A stretch of DNA of 64,000 nucleotides, from NCBI RefSeq assembly GCF_043196875.1, contig NZ_JBEBMX010000001.1:248001-312000 (forward strand), in the 5' to 3' direction. The stretch's first letter is position 1; each line of letters opens with the position of its first letter. The position numbers and the translations under genes are program-made. The notes below the pieces were generated by a model that was not told where the DNA came from, did not search any database, and worked only from the letters and a program-made list of their open reading frames with translations. The DNA comes from Saccharospirillum sp043196875 (GTDB taxonomy: Bacteria > Pseudomonadota > Gammaproteobacteria > Pseudomonadales > Natronospirillaceae). Positions 53,281 through 62,802 of this stretch are shown here, in pieces.

Positions 53281-54171
53281 TCAGTCTTGGTTAAAGGCAC
53301 GAACGTGATCAATTAACGCCCGCAGTTTCGGTGTCACCAGACGGCGGCTGGGGTAGTACAGATAGAAACCGTTAAAGGGCGGCAGCCAGTCGTCGAGCAA
53401 GGTGATCAGTTCGCCGCGTTCAATGTACGGCAAGAAGGTTTCTTCCATACCGAAGGCGATGCCACCGCCGACCAGGGCGGTACGCACGATCAGCAGCATG
53501 TCGTTGGTGGTCACCTGCGGCGACACCTGCACATTGAAAGCGCGGCCGTCGCGTTCAAATTCCCAACGATAAGGCGCTGTCTCCGGCCTCGGTCGCCAGC
53601 CGATACAGCGATGATCGGTCAGCTCGCGCGGATGCTCCGGCCGGCCATAACGCGCGACATAAGAGGGCGCCGCTACAGTCACTTGCCGCTGATCCCCGGT
53701 CAGCGGCACCGCCACCATATCCTGCTCAATCACCTCACCCAGACGGACGCCAGCGTCAAAGCCCGCGGCGACAATATCAAATTCCTCATCCGAAACGGTG
53801 ACATCCAGACTGATGCCCGGATTGGCTTCAGCGAAACCAGCAATCAAAGGCCCGGACAAAAAACGCTCGGCAATGGAGGTGGCGGTGACTCTTAACAGCC
53901 CTTGCGGCGAGCCCGGCACATCGAGCGTCGCCTGCAGCGCCGAACTGATGTCACCGAGCGGGCTGGAAACGGCGCGCAGCAGACGCTCACCTTCGTCGGT
54001 CAGCCGCACACTGCGAGTAGTACGCCGGAACAAGGGCTGCCGCAACGCCTCCTCCAACCGCTGCACCGACTGACTGACCGCCGAGCGCGTCACCCCCAAA
54101 CGGTCCGCCGCAGCTCGGAAATTGCCGGCTTCAGCGACGGCGATAAAGCTCGTTAACAGGTTTAAATCCAT
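53281..54171 (-). CDS. LysR-family transcriptional regulator
   Basis: 296 residues: N-terminal MDLNLLTSFIAVAEAGNFRAAADRLGVTRSAVSQSVQRLEE helix-turn-helix and a substrate-binding-like C-terminal domain. It is divergent from the small Atu4866-type gene, its probable target. Confidence 0.92.
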   Translation of the reverse strand: MDLNLLTSFIAVAEAGNFRAAADRLGVTRSAVSQSVQRLEEALRQPLFRRTTRSVRLTDEGERLLRAVSSPLGDISSALQATLDVPGSPQGLLRVTATSIAERFLSGPLIAGFAEANPGISLDVTVSDEEFDIVAAGFDAGVRLGEVIEQDMVAVPLTGDQRQVTVAAPSYVARYGRPEHPRELTDHRCIGWRPRPETAPYRWEFERDGRAFNVQVSPQVTTNDMLLIVRTALVGGGIAFGMEETFLPYIERGELITLLDDWLPPFNGFYLYYPSRRLVTPKLRALIDHVRAFNQD

Positions 54172-54290
54172 AACCTTTGATAAGCATTGCTAACCAGTAC
54201 GTCCAGTATTAACGGGATACTCCTCGACAATCCAGCGTTTTAATCTGCGTCCGGTTTTTAACGACCTAAAGACGACAACAGGAGCACTTG

Positions 54291-54548
54291 ATGAGCCCGT
54301 CTAATAACAATCCCTCTCACCCTTACTCGGGCATGTGGATGACCGCAGATGGCTTTATTCGCCACGAGTTATTGCCCAATGGCCGCTATATCGAAGCGCG
54401 AGGTGCACGCGAGCGCGCCTATGAAGGCCGCTACGAAGTGCGTGGCAATCATATCGATTACTGGGACGATACCGGCTTTACCGCCGATGGCGATTTTGTG
54501 GACTCTGATGTGTTACATCATGCTGGCATGGTGTTGCATCGGCGCTGA
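54291..54548 (+). CDS. Atu4866-domain small protein
   Basis: 85 residues from the ATG at 54291 (AGGAG nine bases upstream). The compact beta sequence HPYSGMWMTADGFIRHELLPNGRY ... YWDDTGFTADGDF matches the Atu4866 family, found beside LysR regulators and oxidoreductases. Function unknown; the fold resembles a small lipocalin-like barrel. A strong terminator follows. Confidence 0.75.
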   Translation: MSPSNNNPSHPYSGMWMTADGFIRHELLPNGRYIEARGARERAYEGRYEVRGNHIDYWDDTGFTADGDFVDSDVLHHAGMVLHRR

Positions 54549-54554
54549 ACAGCA

Positions 54555-54584
54555 AAGCAGCGGGAACCAAGGTTCCCGCTGCTT
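54555..54584. terminator. bidirectional terminator between converging genes
   Basis: Perfect stem AAGCAGCGGGAACC/GGTTCCCGCTGCTT with an AA loop, between the Atu4866-type gene and glpX, which converge here. Confidence 0.85.
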
Positions 54585-54594
54585 CGTTACGCCA

Positions 54595-55617
54595 TTACTT
54601 GGCGGCGATATCCACCATCGCCTGGAAGCTTTGCTTCGACGGCCGACCGAACTCGATCGACCGTTTCAACCGGTGAATGCCCTTGATAAAACGCAGCGAA
54701 CCGGACTCGGCACGAATAACGATTGAGTGAGTGGTGATGCCACCGTCACGATCGTAATGCACGCCATCCAAAAACGGACCGCCGGTAATGCCGGTGGCGG
54801 CAAAGAAGGCATCGTCGGCAGCGATCAGATCATCGAGCCGCACCACTTGGTCGAGATCGATATCCAGTTCCACCAGCTTGCGTCTTTCGCTTTCTAATTG
54901 CGGCGAACGCACGCCTTCCATGCCACCGTTCAGCGCTTTTACCGCAGCGGCGGAAATCACCCCTTCGGGGGTGCCGCCAATGCCCATCAGCACATCGACG
55001 CCGGTGCCGGGAATGGCTGCCATCAGCGCGCCCATCACATCGCCATCGGTGTGCAGTTGCACGCGCGCACCGGCAGCACGGATTTCTTCGATCAGGCTTT
55101 TGTGGCGCGGCCGGTCGAGCACGAAAACGGTGACTTCGTTGACCTTGCGCTGCAACGCTTCAGCGATGGAATACAGGTTGCGAGCAACCGATTGGGTGAT
55201 GTCGATGGCGTCGCGGGCGTCTTCACCGACGACGATCTTGTTCATATAGAAAGAAGGGCCCGGATCCCACATGGCGCCACGTTCGGTGGCAGCAACCACA
55301 GCAATGGAATTGGGACGGCCGGTGGCCAGCAGGCGGGTGCCTTCGACCGGATCGACAGCGATGTCGAGTTTGGGTTCGGCGCCGGTACCGACGCTTTCCC
55401 CGTTATAGAGCATAGGCGCTTCGTCTTTCTCGCCCTCGCCGATGACTACGACGCCATCCATGCTGACTGTTTGCAGTACAGCACGCATAGCGTCCACGGC
55501 AGCGCCGTCGCCGGCCTCCTTATCGCCCGCGCCCATAAAGCGCGATGCGGAAAGGGCCGCCGCCTCAGTCACCCGCACCAACTCCATGCCCAGATTTCGA
55601 TCGGGCTGTTGCTTCAT
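54595..55617 (-). CDS. glpX: fructose-1,6-bisphosphatase class II
   Basis: Gluconeogenic enzyme, 340 residues. It has the GlpX motifs VRVTEAAALSASRFMGAGDK, the metal-site GEGEKDEAPM, DPVEGT and HTDGDVMGALMAA, and GIGGTPEGVISAAA. Full family length. Transcribed alone toward the terminator at 54555. Confidence 0.96.
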   Translation of the reverse strand: MKQQPDRNLGMELVRVTEAAALSASRFMGAGDKEAGDGAAVDAMRAVLQTVSMDGVVVIGEGEKDEAPMLYNGESVGTGAEPKLDIAVDPVEGTRLLATGRPNSIAVVAATERGAMWDPGPSFYMNKIVVGEDARDAIDITQSVARNLYSIAEALQRKVNEVTVFVLDRPRHKSLIEEIRAAGARVQLHTDGDVMGALMAAIPGTGVDVLMGIGGTPEGVISAAAVKALNGGMEGVRSPQLESERRKLVELDIDLDQVVRLDDLIAADDAFFAATGITGGPFLDGVHYDRDGGITTHSIVIRAESGSLRFIKGIHRLKRSIEFGRPSKQSFQAMVDIAAK

Positions 55618-55807
55618 GGTGTTACCTGCGGCTTCATTTTATTTCCTGAAGAAAGTTAGCTGATAGGCACCGGTCGGGCGCTCCGTGGCCAGTATGCTGG
55701 CTCTTCTCAAGGGGGGAATCTGACCGACCGGTAGCGCCGACTATACCGGCGCCAAGAGGGGGCACAAGCACGGAAAACGGTTTCAGGTGGAAAAGAAATT
55801 TAATGAC

Positions 55808-55835
55808 GAAAAAGGCCCGGCGATCGACCGGGCCT
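55808..55835 (-). terminator. Rho-independent terminator after cdd
   Basis: On the minus strand AGGCCCGG-TCGATCG-CCGGGCCT is followed by TTTTT (55813-55808), 45 bp after the cdd stop. Confidence 0.88.
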
Positions 55836-55879
55836 AAACGTTTAAGTTGTAGTTTTATTTCCGCTTTTTGACCGCTCGG

Positions 55880-56287
55880 TCAGCCCAGACCTTCAAAGCT
55901 GAAACCGTCCGGCAGCAGTTCAGTGGCGGTCCATTCGCGCAGACCATCGACGTCGTTGGTCGCCCAGATTTTGCCATCGGCAGGCATAAATTCAGCGATC
56001 ACCTGACGGCAGCCACCGCAGGGCGAAAACAGATTGTTGCCCGGCATATAAACCACCAGTTCGAGGATTTCGCCAGGCCGCACACCCGCCGACGCCGCCG
56101 TACCAATGGCGGTACGTTCGCCGCACATGCCCAGCGGATAGGAGCGGTTTTCCACATTGCAGCCGCTGAAGATGCGGCCGTCGGCAGTACGCAGCGCAGC
56201 ACCGACCGGAAACTCGCTGTAGGGCACGTAAGCGTTGGCCGCAGCCGCCTTGGCCGCCGCTTTCAGATCACCAGGAGCTGCCATCAT
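55880..56287 (-). CDS. cdd: cytidine deaminase
   Basis: 135-residue homotetrameric-type enzyme converting cytidine to uridine. Zinc ligands are in CNVENRSYPLGMCGER (catalytic Glu in the NVEN-C-x-E pattern) and PCGGCRQ. The start codon overlaps the deoD stop (TAATG); a second ATG follows at once. Forms a nucleoside salvage operon with deoD. Confidence 0.95.
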   Translation of the reverse strand: MMAAPGDLKAAAKAAAANAYVPYSEFPVGAALRTADGRIFSGCNVENRSYPLGMCGERTAIGTAASAGVRPGEILELVVYMPGNNLFSPCGGCRQVIAEFMPADGKIWATNDVDGLREWTATELLPDGFSFEGLG

Positions 56288-56997
56288 TACAGACTCACGG
56301 CTGCTTTGAGGGCGATCTGGATCATTTCATTGAAGGTGGTCTGGCGCTCGTCCGAGCTGGTCGCTTCACCACGCACAATGTGATCGCTGACGGTCATAAT
56401 GCCCAGCGCCTTAGCGCCGTATTCAGCAGCCACGCCGTACAGGCCAGCCACTTCCATTTCCACCGCCAGAATGCCCATCTTGCGCAGCGTCGGGATCAGC
56501 GCTTCTTCGGGCGAGTAGAACAGATCGGAAGTAAACACATTGCCGACCTGAGCTTCGACGCCGGCGTTGCGCGCGCTCGCCACCGCCGCTTCGAGCAATG
56601 CATAGCTGGCCGTGGCAGCGAAGTCGTAACCCAGTAGACGGGTGCGGTTGACGCCGGTATCGGTACTGGCGCCGCTGGCGATGATGACGTCGCGCAGCTT
56701 GATGTCATCGCCAATACCGCCGCAGGTGCCAACACGAATCAGGTTTTTCACACCGTATTCGGTGATCAGTTCTTTGGCGTAGATGGAAATTGATGGCACG
56801 CCCATGCCTGAGCCCATCACCGACACCGGCTTGCCGTCAAAGGTGCCGGTGTAACCGAACATGGAGCGCACATCGGTGACACGCTTGGCGCCGTCGAGGA
56901 AGTTTTCGGCGATGTATTGGGCGCGCAGCGGATCGCCCGGCATCAGCACGGTTTCTGCGAAATCACCAGCATTGGCATTGATATGGGGAGTAGGCAT
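56287..56997 (-). CDS. deoD: purine nucleoside phosphorylase (DeoD type)
   Basis: Hexameric phosphorylase that cleaves purine nucleosides, 236 residues. TPHINANAGDFAETVLMPGDPLRA is the phosphate site, MGSGMGVPSISIYAKELI and VEMEVAGLYGVAAEYG the nucleoside site, and TVSDHIVRGE the catalytic Asp region. Its stop overlaps cdd. Confidence 0.96.
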   Translation of the reverse strand: MPTPHINANAGDFAETVLMPGDPLRAQYIAENFLDGAKRVTDVRSMFGYTGTFDGKPVSVMGSGMGVPSISIYAKELITEYGVKNLIRVGTCGGIGDDIKLRDVIIASGASTDTGVNRTRLLGYDFAATASYALLEAAVASARNAGVEAQVGNVFTSDLFYSPEEALIPTLRKMGILAVEMEVAGLYGVAAEYGAKALGIMTVSDHIVRGEATSSDERQTTFNEMIQIALKAAVSL

Positions 56998-57091
56998 AGA
57001 GTCCTCGTGAATTTTCTGACCAAATGTTCAACTTGCAGCACTATAACGGCTTGCCGCGAGCGCGACCAGCCACTCAGTTTCAGCCGACCCG

Positions 57092-58537
57092 TCATCGTCT
57101 TGGCAACAACACCGCCGCTTCCAGACCCGAACTGATGCGGTTGCGCAGTTTCAACTGACCGCCGTGAGCGTGGGCAATATTGCGCGCGATGCTCAAGCCC
57201 AGACCGGCGCCGCCGGTGTTGCGGTTGCGCGAGGTTTCCAGACGCACATAGGGTTCGAACACCTTGTCGATCTCGCTTTCAGGAATACCCGGGCCGTTAT
57301 CGACCACATAGATTTTCAGCTCCTGTCGGCTGTCGACAATCTCCAGCTTCACCTGAGTGCCATAAAAAGCGGCGTTGTGGACCAGGTTCGACAGACAGCG
57401 TTTCAGCGCCAGCGGTTTGCCGTAAAACGGCCAGCGCGCCAGGCCGCGAATTTCCAGCGGGTAACCGAGCAAGGCCAGATCATCCTTGAGCGTATTGACC
57501 ATCTGGTTGATGTCGATGGGATGGGTGTTTTCGTGCACATCGGTGCTGCGCCCCAAATCCAGCGCGCCCTTGACCATGGCCTCCAGTTCTTCCAGATCCT
57601 TGATCATGCTGGGTTTGACCTTGTTATCGTCATCCATCATTTCGGCGCGCAAACGCAGTCGGGTGATGGGGGTTTTCAGGTCGTGTGAGATGGCCGAAAA
57701 CAGCCGTTCGCGATCGTCGACGAAACGCAGCACGCGCTCCTGCATCAGGTTAAAGGCGCGCGCGGTCTCCTTCACTTCACGAGTGCCCTTTTCATCCAGC
57801 GGTGCCAGATGGATATCGGTACCCAGTTGGCGCGCCGCTGCGGCCAGATCCGACAGCGGCCGGGTCATCCAGCGCACCACAAACCAGGCGATGGTCACCA
57901 GCACGATCAATAAGATGGTCAGGAAAAACAGCTGCCCCTGATCGAGGTATTTGGTCTCGGACAGAAAATACGGATCGGGCAACAAACCCGCCAGATACAG
58001 CCATTCGCCTTCTCCTACCGGCACTTGCGCCACCAGTACCGGCGGCGGATCGGGCTCCAGAATCAGGGTGTTCTGCGCCCAGCGCGGCGGCAGATCGACC
58101 AGGCGGATGTCGGCTTCATAGACATTCAGCAAACGCGGATCGGCAAATTCGACGCTCAGATCAGCCAGCCGCTGACCGAGTTTTTCTTCAATGGAGCGCT
58201 GAAACTGATCGAGAAACTGCTGCTTGGCCAGGCTGTCGCGAATCGGTTCGACCGGAATAAAGTTGTCGTTCACCGACACCAGAAAGCGCGAGCCGCCCAT
58301 ATCGCGCAACTGGTTGATGATCAGATGCCGATAGTCGCGTGGATAGGCGCGGATAAATTCCATGGTCGAACCCACCGAAAACGCCATATCGCGCGCCATC
58401 GATTCGCCCTGTTGCTGGCGCTGACCTTCGAGAAAATACAGCCAGACGTAGTTACTGAAACTGAAGGCGCTGATCAAACCCAGCACCATCAGCGCCAGCA
58501 GGCGGCTGTATAAAGAGGTGAAGCTGAAGCGCGGCAT
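57092..58537 (-). CDS. sensor histidine kinase (EnvZ-like)
   Basis: 481 residues: membrane helices at about 13-36 and 203-222, a periplasmic sensor domain between them, HAMP, the H-box SHDLKTPITRLRLRAEMM (His285), and an ATPase domain with NLVHNAAFYG (N box), DNGPGIP and GGAGLGLSI. EnvZ/PfeS-type H-box sequence. It overlaps the response regulator by one base. Stimulus unknown. Confidence 0.93.
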   Translation of the reverse strand: MPRFSFTSLYSRLLALMVLGLISAFSFSNYVWLYFLEGQRQQQGESMARDMAFSVGSTMEFIRAYPRDYRHLIINQLRDMGGSRFLVSVNDNFIPVEPIRDSLAKQQFLDQFQRSIEEKLGQRLADLSVEFADPRLLNVYEADIRLVDLPPRWAQNTLILEPDPPPVLVAQVPVGEGEWLYLAGLLPDPYFLSETKYLDQGQLFFLTILLIVLVTIAWFVVRWMTRPLSDLAAAARQLGTDIHLAPLDEKGTREVKETARAFNLMQERVLRFVDDRERLFSAISHDLKTPITRLRLRAEMMDDDNKVKPSMIKDLEELEAMVKGALDLGRSTDVHENTHPIDINQMVNTLKDDLALLGYPLEIRGLARWPFYGKPLALKRCLSNLVHNAAFYGTQVKLEIVDSRQELKIYVVDNGPGIPESEIDKVFEPYVRLETSRNRNTGGAGLGLSIARNIAHAHGGQLKLRNRISSGLEAAVLLPRR

Positions 58538-59262
58538 TATTCAGGCGAGACCGGCACCGTCAGGATATAGCCGGCACCGCGCACGGTTTTGATCAACTGC
58601 GGTGACTTGCCATCATCGTGCAGGCGCGAACGCAGGCGGCTGACCTGAACGTCAATGGAGCGATCGAAGGGTGACGAATCGCGGCCGCGCAGCTCGTTGC
58701 TCAGATCATCACGACTGAGCACCTCGCCCGGCCGGCTGACAAAGAGCCGCAATAAATTGAAGTCGGCACCATTGAGCGAATGGGCGGTACCGTCCGGGTC
58801 GGTGAGTTCGCGGTTGGTCAGATCGAGCAGCCACCGACCAAAGCGCAGCCGCTGACGGGCATCGAGCGGCGAACTGTCCGGGGTTTCGTCATAGCGCCGC
58901 AACACCGCCTTGATGCGCGCCAGCAATTCACGCGGATTAAAGGGTTTGCCAACGTAATCATCGGCGCCCAGTTCCAGACCGATAATGCGATCGGTCTCGT
59001 CGGAACCGGCGGTCAACATAATGATGGGAACGCGCGAGCGAGCGCGCACTTCCTTGCACAGGGTGAAGCCATCGTCACCCGGCATCATGATATCGAGAAC
59101 GATCAGATCCAGTCGTTCATGCGGCCAGTACTGGCGCATTTGCTGCCCATCGGCGGCGGTGACGACCACAAAGCCATTCTTCTCAAGATACTCCTTGAGC
59201 AGATTGCGGATATCTTCGTCGTCGTCCACCACCAGGATGCGCTTTTGTTGTTCTGCGTGCAT
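58537..59262 (-). CDS. OmpR-family response regulator
   Basis: 241 residues: a receiver domain with phosphoacceptor Asp57 (DLIVLDIMMPGDDG) and Lys in GKPFNPREL, then a winged-helix DNA-binding domain (NGADFNLLRLFVSRPGEVLSRDDLSNELRGRDSSPFDRSIDVQVSRLRSRL-type order). Close to the OmpR branch. It lies divergent from cyaA with a 138-bp gap that should hold both promoters. Confidence 0.95.
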   Translation of the reverse strand: MHAEQQKRILVVDDDEDIRNLLKEYLEKNGFVVVTAADGQQMRQYWPHERLDLIVLDIMMPGDDGFTLCKEVRARSRVPIIMLTAGSDETDRIIGLELGADDYVGKPFNPRELLARIKAVLRRYDETPDSSPLDARQRLRFGRWLLDLTNRELTDPDGTAHSLNGADFNLLRLFVSRPGEVLSRDDLSNELRGRDSSPFDRSIDVQVSRLRSRLHDDGKSPQLIKTVRGAGYILTVPVSPE

Positions 59263-59400
59263 CTTGGTCCCACTGCTTGCCGTTCACAAAGCCAGACTTG
59301 GCCCGGCGCGAAAGTCTAACGGTGCTCGCCGGCCGTTTGGACCGCAAAGTATAACATTGCGACCACGAATGAGACGACGGCCTCGGTTCAAACGCAAAAA

Positions 59401-62346
59401 ATGAATTACACTGGAGGACTGTCTGCCGCGTATTCGAGCTCAGTTGTGGTCAAAAAAGCTCAGGCCGCCCCGGCGCCCGCCCAACAATCTTTGCGCACCT
59501 ATCGCGATCGCTTTCTGGCCATCAACGAGGGCCGTTTGACGCGCCTGCGCGAAAGCCTGCAGACCAAACAGAAACAATGCCTGGAACTGCTGCCGCTGCT
59601 GTTTCACACCCATCTGCGCGGCTCACCGGGCTATTTTGTCGAACCGGACGTGCCCACCGGCGTGATTCAATACCAGCCCACCCAGGGCACACTGAATCTG
59701 CTGCAGGCGATCAACTTCTCCGCCCGACCTGGCACCGCCCGTGCCCTGAATCCGCAAATTTCCGGCCTCTATCTGATGGGCTCGTCTGGCTCAGTGGCGC
59801 AATCGACCAGTTCCGACCTGGATATCTGGCTGTGCTACCGGCCCGATTTGACGCCGCGCCAGATCGATCTGCTGGAAACCAAAGCCGAGATGATCAGCCT
59901 CTGGGCCGAAGGCTTTAATCTGGAAGTGCACTTCTTTTTGATGAACTCCCAGCAGTTCGAAGCCGGCGATCAGCGCTCGCTGACCGGCGAAAACTGCGGC
60001 TCCACCCAGCATTTTTTGTTGCTCGATGAATTCTATCGTACTGGCCAATTGCTGGCTGGCGCGCCGCCGGCCTGGTGGTTTGTACCGTCCGATCAGGAAG
60101 ATCGTTACGAAACCCTGGTCAGGGAATTTCGCGGTCGCGGCGTCGCCCGGCTGGAAGAGTCGATCGATTTCGGCGCGCTGCCCTCGCTGCCGGCGGGCGA
60201 GTTTATCGGCGCCGGCATGTGGCAGCTGTACAAAGGCATCGATTCACCGCACAAGTCGGTGCTCAAATTGCTGTTGCTGGAAGTCTATGCGCGCGAATTT
60301 CCCCAGGTCACCAGCCTGGCGCACCAGTATAAAAGCGCCATTCATCATGGCTCCGTCGAACTCAATGAGCTCGATCCCTACGTCATGCTGTACCGGCGCA
60401 TCGAACGCTATTTAAGCGAGCAAAATGAAACCAGTCGGCTGGAACTGATCCGCCGTTGTTTCTATTTCAAAGCCGGCATACCGCTGTCGAAACCGGCCAA
60501 GTCGAGCACCTGGCGTCGCGCTCTGATGGCGGAACTGACCAAGGAGTGGGGCTGGCAAAGCGATTACCTGGCTTATCTGGACGGTCACACCGGTTGGCCG
60601 ATTCAGGACATCATGGCCGAACGCAAACTGCTGATTAACGAGCTGACGCGGTCCTATCGTTTCCTGACCAAATTTGCCGCCGAGCATGAAAGCAACCATA
60701 TGATGAGTCAGCAGGATCTGCTGATTCTCAGCCGCAAACTGCACGCTGCTTTTGATCGCCGGCGCGGCAAAATTGACTTCATCAGTTTCGGTCACGAAGT
60801 CGACCTGAGCCACGAAAAAATCCGCATCAAGGAAGTTGGCCCGCGTAAAGGCAAGCCGTCTTACTGGGTGGCGCACAGTCAGTTACCCAACGGCCAGATC
60901 GGCAGCACCCTGAAAAAATCCAGTGGTCTGCTGGAGACCATGCTGTGGTGTCACCTCAACGGCCTGCTGGCTGCTCACCTGCACATACCGGTGTTCTCGC
61001 AATACAGTGCGGTGACCAATTTTGAAGTGCGCAAGACGCTCGCCGACCTGCGCCAATCGCTGCCGCTGGGTATGCCGCCGGTGCCGCAGTCGAGCTTCTA
61101 CAGACCGGCGCAGGTGGAACGCGTGCTGCTGTTTTCCAACCTCGGTTGCGATCCGCTGCAGCATCTGACCCGGCGCGGCCTGCAAAAAATCTCCGCGCGC
61201 TCCAACAGCCTCGATTTCAGTTCGCTGCGCGAAAATCTGGTCGCCAGCATCGACATGGTGGTGATCAATTCCTGGGGCGAAGTGGTGGTGGAACATTTCG
61301 ATCAGGTCGATGCGCTGCCCCAGTCGATTCATTTTTTGCTGTCGCTGCTGGCGCGGCAGAAATACGTGCACCGGCCGTTGCTGGAATCCTTCTGTCATAA
61401 CCAGACCCGACCGTCGGCCATCGCTAAACGCATCCAGGATTTGTTCGAGGATGCGGTTTCAGCGCTGTACGACGTGGCCCGCCGCCAGCCAGTGCGTTTT
61501 CTCTACAACCTGGGTGAGCAGTATCAGGCGCTGACCATCAACAAACGTCAGCTCAACAGCCTGAGTTTCGATACCGAGGATGAGTTGATCGACTGGCTCG
61601 GTCAGGAACAACCAAGACGCAGCCGCCTGTTGCCGGACCGCCATTTCGAAACCGATAAAAACCGCCTGCGTGCGGTGATCGATCAGCAGGAAGAGGAAGG
61701 CGTTACTCTGGTTTATCAGGTGAGCAAACGCATCGCGACGGTCTATGTCATCGACGAAAACGGCTCACTGTTTTGCTTCCGCCAGGCGGTGCTCAGCAAG
61801 ACCAGTTTGCTGGCCTCGCTGCTGCGTTTTCTGAAGGTGACCGAGCATCGTTTGTACGCCCACGACAGCGATTTGCCGCCGGGTACCACGCCCATTCAGT
61901 GCTACGAAATGACGCTCTTGCCGAGCGGTATTCCCAGCATGAAACGAATGCGCACCTCGACCCTGATGGAAGCCAAGTACGACACCCATGTGCCGGCGGT
62001 GATGGAATTGGGGCCGGATGGCAGCCCGGAATATCTGGTGTTGTGTAACGATCAGGAATTTTCCAGCCAGGAACTGGGCGATGAATTCTTCACTCAGGTC
62101 GCCGATCAGGTGCGGCGTTCGCGTGACCCCGGCGCCCCTGGTCCACTGCACATTACCGACTTGACTCTGTCCGACCGGGTTATCGCCAGTCTGCCCAATG
62201 GTCAGGCGCAGAGCATTCACTATCTGCGCTACAAGCTGCGGCTGGAACACCGCATCAATGAAGCCATGCAACAGCAGGCATCGTCGCAGCCGACAGACAA
62301 CAACGCGCCGGTGCCGATCCAATCAGCGGCGCAGCGTCGCCGCTAA
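59401..62346 (+). CDS. cyaA: class I adenylate cyclase
   Basis: Makes cAMP from ATP; 981 residues. The catalytic domain carries a nucleotidyltransferase motif GSSGSVAQSTSSDLDIWLCY (127-146, with D139 and D141 as metal ligands). The C-terminal half is the long regulatory region of class I cyclases. The ATG at 59401 has a weak ribosome-binding site, so the true start may be slightly downstream; conserved sequence begins near residue 30. Somewhat longer than the E. coli enzyme. Confidence 0.93.
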   Translation: MNYTGGLSAAYSSSVVVKKAQAAPAPAQQSLRTYRDRFLAINEGRLTRLRESLQTKQKQCLELLPLLFHTHLRGSPGYFVEPDVPTGVIQYQPTQGTLNLLQAINFSARPGTARALNPQISGLYLMGSSGSVAQSTSSDLDIWLCYRPDLTPRQIDLLETKAEMISLWAEGFNLEVHFFLMNSQQFEAGDQRSLTGENCGSTQHFLLLDEFYRTGQLLAGAPPAWWFVPSDQEDRYETLVREFRGRGVARLEESIDFGALPSLPAGEFIGAGMWQLYKGIDSPHKSVLKLLLLEVYAREFPQVTSLAHQYKSAIHHGSVELNELDPYVMLYRRIERYLSEQNETSRLELIRRCFYFKAGIPLSKPAKSSTWRRALMAELTKEWGWQSDYLAYLDGHTGWPIQDIMAERKLLINELTRSYRFLTKFAAEHESNHMMSQQDLLILSRKLHAAFDRRRGKIDFISFGHEVDLSHEKIRIKEVGPRKGKPSYWVAHSQLPNGQIGSTLKKSSGLLETMLWCHLNGLLAAHLHIPVFSQYSAVTNFEVRKTLADLRQSLPLGMPPVPQSSFYRPAQVERVLLFSNLGCDPLQHLTRRGLQKISARSNSLDFSSLRENLVASIDMVVINSWGEVVVEHFDQVDALPQSIHFLLSLLARQKYVHRPLLESFCHNQTRPSAIAKRIQDLFEDAVSALYDVARRQPVRFLYNLGEQYQALTINKRQLNSLSFDTEDELIDWLGQEQPRRSRLLPDRHFETDKNRLRAVIDQQEEEGVTLVYQVSKRIATVYVIDENGSLFCFRQAVLSKTSLLASLLRFLKVTEHRLYAHDSDLPPGTTPIQCYEMTLLPSGIPSMKRMRTSTLMEAKYDTHVPAVMELGPDGSPEYLVLCNDQEFSSQELGDEFFTQVADQVRRSRDPGAPGPLHITDLTLSDRVIASLPNGQAQSIHYLRYKLRLEHRINEAMQQQASSQPTDNNAPVPIQSAAQRRR

Positions 62347-62802
62347 TTCCGCCAACGCCTGCAGATCCGGAATACTGGCTTTGCCCAGCTGAGTGATCAC
62401 CGCCATGCGTTGCATCGGCGCCCGATGCGCCAGGCTGTCTTCGCGCACTTCGGCCTCACTCAATCGCAGCAGCCGCGGTATGCCCTGAATGCGCAGCCCG
62501 AAAAAAAGCGCTTCGTTCTGTGCGGATAAGACATTGAATATCGCCAGGCGAGTGCCGGCTGAATCGGCGGCCAGGGTTTGGCCGTTGGCCATTTCATAGC
62601 TGATAACCGGTACCGACTGAGCGCGCCAATCGAGCCAGCCCAGCAACCAGTCCGGTGCTTCACGGTCGGGCTTAAGATCGGCATTGGCGATGACTTCAGC
62701 AATGGCCACCTGCGGCACCACCAGGCTTTTTTGCTGCATCGGCACCCAGAAAGTCGCCAGCCGTTCATCACCGGGCGGTGACTCAAATTCAGTCGTCATC
62801 AC
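62323..62802 (-). CDS. chpC: CheW-like adaptor of the Chp cluster (ChpC-like)
   Basis: 159 residues with a CheW fold: ATFWVPMQQKSLVVPQVAIAEVI, GWLDWRAQSVPVISYEMANG and a divergent C-terminus. It overlaps the ChpA gene by 14 bp and the cyaA 3' end by 24 bp. In Pseudomonas ChpC follows ChpA in the Pil-Chp system that controls twitching motility and cAMP; here it sits between chpA and cyaA. Confidence 0.8.
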   Translation of the reverse strand: MMTTEFESPPGDERLATFWVPMQQKSLVVPQVAIAEVIANADLKPDREAPDWLLGWLDWRAQSVPVISYEMANGQTLAADSAGTRLAIFNVLSAQNEALFFGLRIQGIPRLLRLSEAEVREDSLAHRAPMQRMAVITQLGKASIPDLQALAELAATLRR

